14,272 bases of DNA from an uncultured Collinsella sp. Lineage in GTDB: Bacteria > Actinomycetota > Coriobacteriia > Coriobacteriales > Coriobacteriaceae. The translations under genes and the position numbers were made by a program. The DNA lies in the NCBI GenBank assembly GCA_900552145.1, contig URYW01000046.1, forward strand, positions 1-14,272, read 5' to 3'. The notes below the pieces were generated by a model. It saw only the letters and a list, made by a program, of their open reading frames with translations, was not told where the DNA came from and did no database searches. Positions within the stretch are counted from its first letter, which is position 1. Each line of letters starts with the position of its first letter. Below are positions 5,529-13,180 of this stretch, piece by piece.

Positions 5529-6068
5529 ATGAAGGTTATTCTTCTCGATGAGATCAAGGGCAAGGGCGGCGAGGGTGACGTCGTAGAGGTCGCTCAGGGT
5601 TACGCTGAGAACTTCCTGTTCCCCAAGAAGCTCGCTGTTGCCGCCACCAAGGGCAACCTCAAGCAGCTTGACGAGCGTCGCAACAACATCGCCAAGCGCG
5701 AGGCCGTCCGTCTGGCTACCGCCAACGAGACCAAGGCTGCCTTCGAGGGCAAGACGGTCACCGTTGACGTCAAGGTCGGCGACGAGGGCATCCTCTTTGG
5801 CTCCGTTACCGCCGCTATGATCGCTGACGCCATCAAGGCTCAGCTCGGTATGGACATCGACCGCAAGCGCGTCGAGCTCGGTAAGCCCATCAAGGTTGCC
5901 GGTGCCCACACCGTTGCCATCTCGCTGTACCGCGAGATCAAGGCCGAGGTTGTCGTTCTCGTCGGCGTTACCGCCGAGGAGCTCGCTGCCGAGGCTGAGG
6001 TCGAGGAGGCCGCTGAGGTCGCCGAGGCCGAGACCGCCGAGGTCGAGACTGAGGCTGCTGCCGAGTAG
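5529..6068 (+). CDS. rplI: 50S ribosomal protein bL9 with acidic C-terminal extension
   Basis: The start is a canonical L9 N-terminal domain (MKVILLDEIKGKGGEGDVVEV and GYAENFLFPKKLAVAAT). A helical connector (about residues 42-76) and the C-terminal domain (about 77-148, with GILFGSVT and KRVELGKPIKVAGAHTV) follow. bL9 binds 23S rRNA near the L1 stalk and helps keep the reading frame. Family members are usually near 150 aa; this one has 179, because residues 149-179 add a tail made almost only of Glu and Ala (13 Glu of 31). The start has AAGGGAG 7 bases upstream. It is the last gene of the operon and is followed by a strong terminator. Confidence 0.96.
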   Translation: MKVILLDEIKGKGGEGDVVEVAQGYAENFLFPKKLAVAATKGNLKQLDERRNNIAKREAVRLATANETKAAFEGKTVTVDVKVGDEGILFGSVTAAMIADAIKAQLGMDIDRKRVELGKPIKVAGAHTVAISLYREIKAEVVVLVGVTAEELAAEAEVEEAAEVAEAETAEVETEAAAE

Positions 6069-6100
6069 CATTTGCTGCAACGCAACAATCTTGTTCTAAG

Positions 6101-6139
6101 AAGGGCGCTCTGGAAAACCAGGGCGCCCTTTTGTTTTTT
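6101..6139 (+). terminator. Intrinsic terminator of the rpsF-rplI operon
   Basis: A 13-bp stem with one G-U pair (6101-6113 with 6118-6130) closes on an AAAA loop and runs into TTTTGTTTTTT. It lies 32 bases after the rplI stop. Confidence 0.95.
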
Positions 6140-6250
6140 GCGCTGAGTGAGTGTCATGGTGAACGTTGCGTCGAAGTCCTATATACAGGACCGTTCATCC
6201 GTTTGGTTCGGTGATGATTGGCGGCGCGCGGCGCGTTTTGGGACCGTGGC

Positions 6251-6259
6251 TGATACTAT
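6251..6259 (+). promoter_or_regulatory. Extended -10 promoter candidate for dnaB
   Basis: TGATACTAT forms an extended -10 element (TG, one base, TACTAT at 6254-6259). There is no good -35 at the usual distance, which extended -10 promoters can tolerate. Transcription would start near 6266, giving a short leader before the dnaB start at 6293. Confidence 0.5.
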
Positions 6260-6292
6260 GGATGCTCGCAAGCGATATGAATGAGGATGCTC

Positions 6293-7684
6293 ATGGCATA
6301 TGACGATAGGGAGACCGGGCTGACGGTTGAGGACCGCGGCTCAAAGTTGGGTCTTCCCCAAAACCAAGATGCAGAGGCCAATGTACTGGCCGCTATGCTG
6401 CTATCGCCCGAGGTGGTCGAAGAGGCCCAGGTCGAGCTGCAGCCCGATGACTTCTACCGCCCCATTCATAAGACCATCTATACCGCGATGGTCGATATGT
6501 ACAACAGCCGCATTCCCATCGACTCTATCTCGCTGATCGATTACCTGCGAAGCATCAACAAGCTCGATGCCGTGGGTGGCGAAGCGTACATTTTGGAGTT
6601 GATGGGTCAGACCCTGTCGCTCGTGAACTGGCAGCACCATGCCGCCATCGTCCGTCGCGACTCGATGCTGCGCGAGCTGATCGGCGCCACCAACGAGATT
6701 AACGCGCTGGCCTATAACGCCCCCACCGACACCAAAGAGGTCGTGGAGCTGGCCGAGAGCAAACTGCTCAAGGTCACGGCACGCGAGGTCAAGTCGAGCT
6801 ACAAGACGCTGACTGAGTTTATGGTCGAGGCCTATAACGAGGCCGAGGAAGTGTGCCAGGCCGGTGGCCAGGCTGCGGGCGTGCCCACGGGCTTCCCATC
6901 GCTCGACCGCATGCTCATGGGCTTCCGCGAGGGTCAGCTCATCATCATCGGCGCCCGTCCTGCTGTAGGTAAGACGTCGTTCGCCCTGAATCTGGCGCTC
7001 AACGCTGCCGCTGCCGGTTATACCGTCGGCTTCTTCTCGCTGGAGATGTCGGGCAAGGAAATTGCCCAGCGTCTGATTTGCGCCTACGCCATGATCTCGA
7101 TCAGTGACTTCCGCATGGGCCGCATTAGCCCCGAGCAGTGGGCCAATATCAACGAGGCCACGCAGACCTTGTCCAAGCTCGATATTCTGATTGACGATAC
7201 GCCCGGCACCACAGTGACCGAGATTCGCGCCAAGAGCCGCCGCATGCTCCATAACAAGGAGAAGGCAATCATCATCCTGGACTACCTGCAGCTGGTGAGT
7301 CCTCCGCCGGGACGCCGCTCCGAGAGCCGTACCGTCGAGGTTTCGGAGATGTCGCGTGGTCTGAAGATCATGGCCAAGGAGCTCAAGATCCCGCTCATCG
7401 CGCTGTCGCAGCTTTCGCGTCAGGTTGAATCCCGTACCGGCAAGCGCCCGCAGCTTTCCGACCTTCGTGAATCGGGCTCCATCGAGCAGGACGCCGATAT
7501 CGTTATGTTCTTGGACCGCTCCGCCGACGAGGCCGAGGCCTCGCGCGACGATCGACCCGACGAGGGCGTCACGCGTATCGTCGTGGCCAAGAACCGTTCG
7601 GGCCCGATCGGCGACGTCGACCTGATGTTCCTGCCGGCATCCACCAAGTTCTATGAGCTTGATGGGGCACATGCCGAGGAGTAG
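6293..7684 (+). CDS. dnaB: Replicative DNA helicase DnaB
   Basis: The protein is 463 aa, normal for the family. The N-terminal helical domain (about residues 22-125, with PQNQDAEANVLAAMLLSPE) binds primase and holds the hexamer. The C-terminal RecA-like motor has Walker A GARPAVGKT at 220-228, the FFSLEMS glutamate motif, Walker B ILDYLQL with D330, the DLRESGSIEQDADIVMFLDR segment and the KNRSGPIGDV arginine region. It unwinds DNA at the fork as a hexamer. I prefer the ATG at 6293 because GAGG lies 6 bases upstream; the ATG at 6281 would add only MRML and overlaps that site. No intein interrupts the motor domain, although DnaB is a common intein host. purA follows 93 bases later from its own promoter. 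Confidence 0.96.
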   Translation: MAYDDRETGLTVEDRGSKLGLPQNQDAEANVLAAMLLSPEVVEEAQVELQPDDFYRPIHKTIYTAMVDMYNSRIPIDSISLIDYLRSINKLDAVGGEAYILELMGQTLSLVNWQHHAAIVRRDSMLRELIGATNEINALAYNAPTDTKEVVELAESKLLKVTAREVKSSYKTLTEFMVEAYNEAEEVCQAGGQAAGVPTGFPSLDRMLMGFREGQLIIIGARPAVGKTSFALNLALNAAAAGYTVGFFSLEMSGKEIAQRLICAYAMISISDFRMGRISPEQWANINEATQTLSKLDILIDDTPGTTVTEIRAKSRRMLHNKEKAIIILDYLQLVSPPPGRRSESRTVEVSEMSRGLKIMAKELKIPLIALSQLSRQVESRTGKRPQLSDLRESGSIEQDADIVMFLDRSADEAEASRDDRPDEGVTRIVVAKNRSGPIGDVDLMFLPASTKFYELDGAHAEE

Positions 7685-7711
7685 GACAGGCGCCCGTTGC
7701 ACGGGTATACT
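7683..7711 (+). promoter_or_regulatory. Promoter candidate for purA
   Basis: AGGACA (7683-7688) and TATACT (7706-7711) are 17 bp apart, with the -35 overlapping the dnaB stop codon. Predicted start near 7718, with a leader of about 60 bases. Confidence 0.6.
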
Positions 7712-7777
7712 GGGAATGTTTTGTGCTTCTGCGTGCCGGCGTGGCGCGTAGACAGTCCATGAATGTAAGGAGTAAAC

Positions 7778-9064
7778 ATGCCGTCAACCGTTTTGGTCGG
7801 TGCCCAGTGGGGCGATGAGGGCAAGGGTAAGATTTGCGACCTGGTCGCCGGCGACTTCGATGCCGTCGTGCGCTACTCGGGCGGCAACAACGCCGGTCAC
7901 ACCATCGTCGTCAACGGCAAGAAGTACGGCCTGCACCAGGTGCCCTCCGGCATCATGTATTCCGACCACGTGTCGGTGATCGGTAACGGCTGCGTCGTCA
8001 ACCCCAAGGTTGTCCTTGAGGAGATCGATATGTTCGAGGCCGACGACATCACCACCAAGAACCTCAAGATTAGCGGCAACGCGCATGTCATCATGCCGTA
8101 CCACATCGATCTGGATGGCGCCTTTGAGCAGAAGCTCGGCAAGAAGAACATCGGTACCACCAAGCGCGGCATCGGTCCGTGCTATCAGGACAAGATGGCC
8201 CGCATTGGCCTGCGCATGCAGGACATGCTGGACGAGGCGCTGTTCCGCGACAAGCTGGAGACCGCTCTCGCCCGCGTGAACCCCGAGCTCGAGCTCATCT
8301 ACAACCTGCCCACCTACACCGTGGACCAGATTTGCGACGAGTACCTGCCGATGGCCGAGCGCCTGCGTCCCTACATCACTGAGACGAGCCTGCTGCTCAA
8401 CAACATGATCGATGAGGGCAAGAACCTGCTGTTTGAGGGCGCCCAGGCGACGCTGCTCGACATCGACCATGGCACCTATCCGTACGTGACGTCTTCCAAC
8501 TGCACCGCCGGCGGCGCCATTACCGGTTCCGGCGTCGGCATGAAGAACGTCGACCGCGTGCTGGGCGTCATGAAGGCCTATATCACCCGCGTCGGTTCGG
8601 GCCCCATGCCCACCGAGCTTTCCTATGAGTCCGAGGCCGGTCACACGCTGACCGAGGAGGGCTATGAGTACGGCGTGACCACCGGTCGCCGTCGTCGCTG
8701 CGGCTGGTTCGACGGCCCCATTGCCAACTACGCCTCGCGCGTCAACGGCCTCACCGATATCGCCATGACCAAGCTCGACGTGCTTTCGGCCTTCGACACC
8801 ATCAAGGTGTGCGTGGCCTACGACGTCGATGGCGAGCGCTATACCAGCGTGCCCGAGCATCAGGTTCGCTTTGAGCACGCCAAGCCCATCTACGAGGAGC
8901 TTCCTGGCTGGAAGTGCGATATCACCGGCTGCCGCAGCTTTGAGGAGCTGCCGCAAGAGGCTCAGGACTACGTGGCGTTTATCGAGGATCTGGCACACAC
9001 CCGCGTGACGTTCATTGGCGTTGGCGCTGGTCGAGAGCAGATCATCAACCGATTCTGGAAGTAA
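7778..9064 (+). CDS. purA: Adenylosuccinate synthetase
   Basis: This 428-aa enzyme joins IMP and aspartate using GTP, the first committed step from IMP to AMP, in the cytosol. The N-terminal GTP-binding loop is WGDEGKGK at residues 11-18, with catalytic D13. GNNAGHT holds catalytic H41. The IMP-binding and dimer segments GTTKRGIGPCYQDK and GGAITGSGVG are present. The guanine-specifying TKLD is at 331-334, and the late TTGRRRRCGWFD motif is intact. Length is as expected. AAGGAG sits 5 bases before the ATG. The gene has its own promoter candidate and is followed by a structured 118-base gap and then purD, so purine synthesis genes are grouped here. Confidence 0.97.
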   Translation: MPSTVLVGAQWGDEGKGKICDLVAGDFDAVVRYSGGNNAGHTIVVNGKKYGLHQVPSGIMYSDHVSVIGNGCVVNPKVVLEEIDMFEADDITTKNLKISGNAHVIMPYHIDLDGAFEQKLGKKNIGTTKRGIGPCYQDKMARIGLRMQDMLDEALFRDKLETALARVNPELELIYNLPTYTVDQICDEYLPMAERLRPYITETSLLLNNMIDEGKNLLFEGAQATLLDIDHGTYPYVTSSNCTAGGAITGSGVGMKNVDRVLGVMKAYITRVGSGPMPTELSYESEAGHTLTEEGYEYGVTTGRRRRCGWFDGPIANYASRVNGLTDIAMTKLDVLSAFDTIKVCVAYDVDGERYTSVPEHQVRFEHAKPIYEELPGWKCDITGCRSFEELPQEAQDYVAFIEDLAHTRVTFIGVGAGREQIINRFWK

Positions 9065-9086
9065 TCGGGACTATTTGGTTATTGCG

Positions 9087-9142
9087 ATATACCCCTTTGC
9101 AGCCCGGACGGGCGGCCGAGGGGTATATTTGCTTGCAAAGGG
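9087..9142 (+). promoter_or_regulatory. Overlapping alternative hairpins between purA and purD
   Basis: Arm ATATACCCCT (9087-9096) pairs perfectly with AGGGGTATAT (9119-9128) around an inner GCCC/GGGC stem. The sequence CCCTTTGCA (9093-9101), which overlaps the first arm, pairs perfectly with TGCAAAGGG (9134-9142). The two folds exclude each other. The first can end purA transcription, though its T tract (TTTGCTT) is weak. Together they resemble an attenuator for purD. No known purine aptamer is recognisable. Confidence 0.5.
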
Positions 9143-9182
9143 CTCGCGCGGAGCGGGCCGTTAATCCATAGAGGAGGCACCC

Positions 9183-10487
9183 TTGAAGGCGGACACTCAA
9201 ACCATCGACATCCTGTTGTTGGGCAGCGGCGGCCGTGAGCATGCTTTGGCAGCTAAGCTCGCAGCATCACCGCGCGCCGGCAAGCTCTACATCGCGCCGG
9301 GTAACGGCGGCACCGCGAGCTGCGGCGAGAACGTTGTTCTCGACGACTGCGATCCTGCGGCCGTGGCGGCGTTTGCTCAGAGCCACGGATGCGGACTCGT
9401 GGTAATTGGCCCCGAGGCTCCGCTCGTGGCGGGCGTGGCCGACGCCGTGCGCGCCGCGGGTATTCCCTGCTTTGGCCCGGGTGCCGAGGGTGCCCGTATG
9501 GAGGGCTCCAAGCTATTCTCCAAGCAGCTCATGGAGCGTGCCGGCATTCCGACGGCCGCCTACGGCTCGTTCACCGACGAGGCTTCGGCTCTCGCCTACG
9601 TGCGCGAGCAGGGCGCACCGCTGGTCGTGAAGGCTGACGGCCTGGCCGCAGGCAAGGGCGTCATCGTGGCGACCGAGCTCGAGCAGGCCGAGGAGGCCGT
9701 GCGCGAGTGCTTTGGCGGCACCTTCGGCGATGCCGGCAACACCGTGGTCATCGAGGAGATGCTGACCGGCCCCGAGTGCTCGCTGCTGGCCTTTACCGAC
9801 GGCAAGACCGTGCGCCCCATGGCCACCTCGCAGGACCACAAGCGCGCGCTCGAGGGCGACAAGGGTCCCAACACCGGCGGCATGGGCGTCTACAGCCCGG
9901 TGCCCATCGTGACTGACGAGGAGCACGCCACCATGGTGGCGGTCATGGAGCAGACCGTGGCCGAGCTCGCTGCCGAGGGCATCGACTACCGCGGCTGCCT
10001 GTACGGCGGCTTTATGCTCACACCCGCCGGCCCCAAGGTGCTGGAGTTCAACGCCCGCTTTGGCGACCCCGAGACGCAGGTCGTGCTTCCGCGCCTTAAG
10101 AACGACCTGGTCGAGGTCATGCTGGCTTGTGCCAACTGCGAGCTCGATCAGATTGAACTCGACTGGCGTGACGAGTGGGCCGTGGCCGTTGTCCTGACGA
10201 GCGCGGGCTACCCCGGCAGCTACGAGAAGGGCAAGGTCATCACCGGTATCGCCGATGCCGAGGCCATGGAGAACGTGACCGTGTACCACGCGGGCACTGC
10301 CGTGGTGGACGGCCAGCTCGTGACCAATGGTGGCCGCGTGCTTGCCGTGACCGCTCTGGGCGACACGTTCGAGAACGCTCGCAACCTTGCCTACGAGGCC
10401 TGCGAGAAGATTGATTTTGAGGGCAAGACCCTGCGTCACGACATCGGCCTGCGCGCGCTGCGCGGCCGCGACGCCTGGGATGCCTAA
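9183..10487 (+). CDS. purD: Phosphoribosylamine-glycine ligase (GAR synthetase)
   Basis: This 434-aa ATP-grasp enzyme catalyses the second step of de novo purine synthesis, joining 5-phosphoribosylamine and glycine. The N-terminal domain opens with LLLGSGGREHAL (residues 11-22). The ATP-grasp core has KADGLAAGKG at 150-159, SQDHKRALEGDKGPNTGGMG, and the metal-binding NARFGDPETQ at 290-299. The C-terminal domain ends DIGLRALRGRDAWDA. The start is a TTG at 9183, with AGGAGG 5 bases upstream and no ATG nearby. The NUDIX gene begins 21 bases after the stop, so both are probably cotranscribed. The gene stands alone, away from most other pur genes, apart from purA upstream. Confidence 0.97.
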   Translation: MKADTQTIDILLLGSGGREHALAAKLAASPRAGKLYIAPGNGGTASCGENVVLDDCDPAAVAAFAQSHGCGLVVIGPEAPLVAGVADAVRAAGIPCFGPGAEGARMEGSKLFSKQLMERAGIPTAAYGSFTDEASALAYVREQGAPLVVKADGLAAGKGVIVATELEQAEEAVRECFGGTFGDAGNTVVIEEMLTGPECSLLAFTDGKTVRPMATSQDHKRALEGDKGPNTGGMGVYSPVPIVTDEEHATMVAVMEQTVAELAAEGIDYRGCLYGGFMLTPAGPKVLEFNARFGDPETQVVLPRLKNDLVEVMLACANCELDQIELDWRDEWAVAVVLTSAGYPGSYEKGKVITGIADAEAMENVTVYHAGTAVVDGQLVTNGGRVLAVTALGDTFENARNLAYEACEKIDFEGKTLRHDIGLRALRGRDAWDA

Positions 10488-10508
10488 AGTCCGAGAGGAA
10501 TGAGACGG

Positions 10509-11204
10509 ATGGACGAGAAGAACGAAGAGCTCGTGGACGCGCAGATCGTCGAAGAGGACAGCCGCATGTATGGGCACGCCGAGGGCGAGCCTGGTGGCGA
10601 GGTCTCTGACGAGCCGGCGCTGGTGCTGGGCGATGACGACCCGCACGATGCCGAGCTGCACGAGAAGATTCTTTCGGAGGAATGCGCCTGGAAGGGCAAG
10701 ATCCTCGACGTCCACCGTCTTGAGGTTGAGCTGCCCAACGGTCACCGCAGCGCCCGCGATATCGTTCGCCATCCGGGTGCGGCGGCCGTTGTGGCACTGA
10801 CCGAGAGCGGCAAGATCGTACTGGTGCGTCAGTACCGCACCGCCATCGACCGCGTGACGGTCGAGATTCCCGCCGGCAAGCTCGATCCAGGCGAGGACCC
10901 GCTCGATTGCGCCAAACGCGAACTGCACGAGGAGACGGGCTTTAGGGCCGGTCGTATTCGCTTTTTGACGTCGATTGTCACGTCCTGCGGTTTTTGCGAT
11001 GAGATCATCCACATCTACTTGGCTACCAAGCTCGAGTTTGATGCGCCCAACCCCGATGATGACGAGTTTGTCAACGTGGACCTGGTGCCGCTGCACGAGC
11101 TGATCGATGCCGTGCTCGACGGCAAGATCGAAGACGCCAAGACCGTCGTGGGCGCCTTGGCATGCGATAGCATCGCGCACCGACTAGGCGGAGCGGAGCT
11201 TTAA
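10509..11204 (+). CDS. NUDIX hydrolase, ADP-ribose pyrophosphatase-like
   Basis: The protein is 231 aa. A complete Nudix box spans residues 123-145: G123, E129, then REL and EE with a closing GF. Upstream are the features of the ADP-ribose pyrophosphatase (NudF-like) branch: VELPNGHRSARDIVRHPGAAAVVAL and LVRQYRTAIDRVTVEIPAGKL. Such enzymes split ADP-ribose into AMP and ribose 5-phosphate with Mg2+, cleaning up after NAD turnover; the substrate is inferred from sequence type. The first 55 or so residues are an extra, strongly acidic and low-complexity segment with no counterpart in the usual family. I choose the ATG at 10509 because AGAGGA lies 9 bases upstream; the ATG at 10500 abuts that site. 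Follows purD closely. Confidence 0.9.
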   Translation: MDEKNEELVDAQIVEEDSRMYGHAEGEPGGEVSDEPALVLGDDDPHDAELHEKILSEECAWKGKILDVHRLEVELPNGHRSARDIVRHPGAAAVVALTESGKIVLVRQYRTAIDRVTVEIPAGKLDPGEDPLDCAKRELHEETGFRAGRIRFLTSIVTSCGFCDEIIHIYLATKLEFDAPNPDDDEFVNVDLVPLHELIDAVLDGKIEDAKTVVGALACDSIAHRLGGAEL

Positions 11205-11243
11205 CGAGCGGGGATGATCCCGCAGGTTTGTGTAAGTCAGCGA

Positions 11244-11341
11244 AAGTGCTCCATTTGAGACAAGGTGGCCTAAAAGAGGAGGGAAGCGTATGGATATACG
11301 CGACCGACGATTGAAGGCCAGATTGTCCAAATGGAGCACTT
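11244..11341. repeat. 98-bp imperfect palindrome upstream of the ABC exporter
   Basis: The 14-bp outer arms AAGTGCTCCATTTG (11244-11257) and their exact inverse (11328-11341) continue inward with GACA/TGTC and TGGCCT/AGGCCA, giving arms of about 27 bases with few mismatches. The centre holds AGGAGG, a start codon at 11290, and a small hairpin GCGTAT/ATACGC (11286-11291 with 11296-11301). It could be a miniature repeat element, an RNA structure masking translation, or an invertible segment. Confidence 0.65.
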
Positions 11342-11357
11342 GCAGCGTCGAGACGAA

Positions 11358-11379
11358 ACGCGGTTTGGTAAAACCGCGT
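11358..11379 (+). promoter_or_regulatory. Hairpin just before the ABC exporter ribosome-binding site
   Basis: ACGCGGTTT (11358-11366) pairs perfectly with AAACCGCGT (11371-11379) around the loop GGTA. AAGG of the ribosome-binding site follows immediately. It could affect translation of the exporter, but no ligand or regulator is evident. Confidence 0.45.
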
Positions 11380-11388
11380 AAGGTGATT

Positions 11389-13161
11389 ATGTTTAAGAGG
11401 TTTCTTTCGTATTACGAGCCCCAGATGGGGCTTTTTGTTGCTGATACTGTTTGTGCTCTGGTGCTTGCCGCCATTGACCTTGCTTTTCCTATTATTCTGC
11501 GTAATTTGACCGGTGGGCTATTTACTCAGGGTCAGGCTGCCATTATGCAGGCGCTCGGCATGATCGCGGTGGGCTTGGTGCTGATGTATGCCGTCCGCTG
11601 CGCCTGCCGCTACTTTGTGAGCTATTGGGGTCACGTGATGGGCGCGCACATGGAGTCCAAGATGCGCGAGGACCTGTTCGACCAGTATGAGCGCTTTAGC
11701 TTTGCGTACTTCGACCGCAACAGCTCGGGCGACATGATGAGCCGCGTGGTCAACGACCTGTTCGATATCTGCGAGGCGGCGCATCACGTGCCCGAGTGGA
11801 TCATCATCTGCGGCATCGAGATCATCGGCTCGTTTGTGATCCTCTTTACCATCGCCCCGGTCCTGGCGCTCGCCATGGCCGTGGTGACGGCGGCGTTTGC
11901 GGTCATCATGTTTTGGCAGAACATGCGCATGCGCGAGGTCTTCAGCGACAACCGCAAAAAAATCAGCGGCATCAATGCGCAGCTGCAGGATTCGCTGGCG
12001 GGCATGCGCGTGGTCAAGAGCTTTGCCAATGAGGAGACCGAACGCTTCAAGTTCCGCGCCTCCAACAATCGCTATCTTTCGTCCAAGGAGAACATGTATC
12101 ACGCCATGGGCGTCTATACCGCGACGTATGGCCTGCTCTCGGGTGTGCTCTATGTGATCGTGGTGCTGCTGGGCGGCTGGCTGGTCGCCAAGGGACAGCT
12201 GCAGGCGGTCGATATGGCGACCTTTGCACTCTATATTTCGCTGTTCTGCACGCCGCTCGAGACACTCGTTAATTCGGCCGAAACGTATCAGAAGGCTATC
12301 GCCGGCTTTAAGCGTATGGACGAGGTGCTCTCGACCGCGCCGGATATCCAGGACAAGCCGGGCGCTACGGATCTGCAGGTGACTGCCGGCGCCGTGGAGT
12401 ATCACGATGTGTGCTTTAACTACGAGGATGTCGAGCTGGGCGAGGGCGATGCCGACGAGCGTCCCGTTATCGACCATATGGACCTGTCCATCAAGCCCGG
12501 GCAGACCATCGCTTTGGTTGGCCCTTCGGGCGGCGGCAAGTCCACGACCTGTTCGCTGCTGCCGCGCTTTTATGACGTGGCTACCGGATCCATTAGCATC
12601 GACGGCCAGGACGTGCGTGATGTGACGCAGCAGAGCCTGCGTCGCGCCATCGGCCTGGTGCAGCAGGATGTCTATCTGTTTGACGGTACGATTGGCGAGA
12701 ACATCGCCTACGGCAAGCCGGGTGCTACGGCAGAAGAGATCGCCGACGCCGCCCGTCGCGCCAATATCGATACCTTTATCGAATCGCTTCCACAGGGCTA
12801 CGACACCGTGGTGGGCGAGCGCGGCAGCCGTCTTTCGGGCGGACAGAAGCAGCGCGTTGCCATCGCGCGCGTGTTTCTCAAGAACCCCAAGATCCTGATC
12901 TTGGACGAGGCGACGAGTGCTTTGGATAACGAGAGCGAGGAGGCGGTGCAGGAGTCGCTCGAAGAGCTGGCACGCGGCCGTACCACAATCATCATCGCCC
13001 ACCGTCTCTCGACCATTAAACACGCCGATGAGATTGCGACCGTTGAGCATGGTCGCGTTGTGGAACGTGGCACGCACGAGGAGCTTCTCGCCCGTGGCGG
13101 CACCTATGCCCGTTACTATCGAATGCAGTTCGAAGGTGCGCGTGCGCACGAGCTCGACTGA
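11389..13161 (+). CDS. Type-1 ABC exporter, fused membrane and ATPase domains
   Basis: The protein is 590 aa from the ATG at 11389. Residues about 15-310 hold six membrane helices, with the coupling-helix region YFDRNSSGDMMSRVVNDL typical of MsbA/MdlB-like exporters. The ATPase domain starts near residue 344: Walker A GPSGGGKST 378-386, signature LSGGQ 482-486, Walker B LILDEATSALD with D506 and E507, and the switch histidine H538. All catalytic residues are intact, so a homodimer could be active. The substrate cannot be read from sequence; drugs, lipids or peptides are possible. The start matches how this family usually begins (MFKRFLSYYEP). The frame stays open to an ATG at 11290 that has a better ribosome-binding site (AGGAGG, 7 bases) and would add 33 basic residues. 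A small membrane-protein gene follows 19 bases downstream. Confidence 0.92.
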   Translation: MFKRFLSYYEPQMGLFVADTVCALVLAAIDLAFPIILRNLTGGLFTQGQAAIMQALGMIAVGLVLMYAVRCACRYFVSYWGHVMGAHMESKMREDLFDQYERFSFAYFDRNSSGDMMSRVVNDLFDICEAAHHVPEWIIICGIEIIGSFVILFTIAPVLALAMAVVTAAFAVIMFWQNMRMREVFSDNRKKISGINAQLQDSLAGMRVVKSFANEETERFKFRASNNRYLSSKENMYHAMGVYTATYGLLSGVLYVIVVLLGGWLVAKGQLQAVDMATFALYISLFCTPLETLVNSAETYQKAIAGFKRMDEVLSTAPDIQDKPGATDLQVTAGAVEYHDVCFNYEDVELGEGDADERPVIDHMDLSIKPGQTIALVGPSGGGKSTTCSLLPRFYDVATGSISIDGQDVRDVTQQSLRRAIGLVQQDVYLFDGTIGENIAYGKPGATAEEIADAARRANIDTFIESLPQGYDTVVGERGSRLSGGQKQRVAIARVFLKNPKILILDEATSALDNESEEAVQESLEELARGRTTIIIAHRLSTIKHADEIATVEHGRVVERGTHEELLARGGTYARYYRMQFEGARAHELD

Positions 13162-13180
13162 TTGATATGACAGGAAGTTT

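Noticed and set aside
4308..6080. 590-codon open frame on the minus strand across rpsF-rplI
   Set aside because: It is the codon-bias shadow of four clear genes on the other strand. The repetitive Leu/Val/Asp/Gly composition, lack of domains and absence of a suitable start site all argue against it. The same holds for the long minus-strand frames opposite dnaB, purA, purD/NUDIX and the ABC exporter.
6293..7684. Intein in dnaB
   Set aside because: The protein has normal length and all helicase motifs are contiguous.
9065..9182. A purine riboswitch in front of purD
   Set aside because: The three-way junction with the conserved core of purine aptamers is not present; only hairpins are seen.
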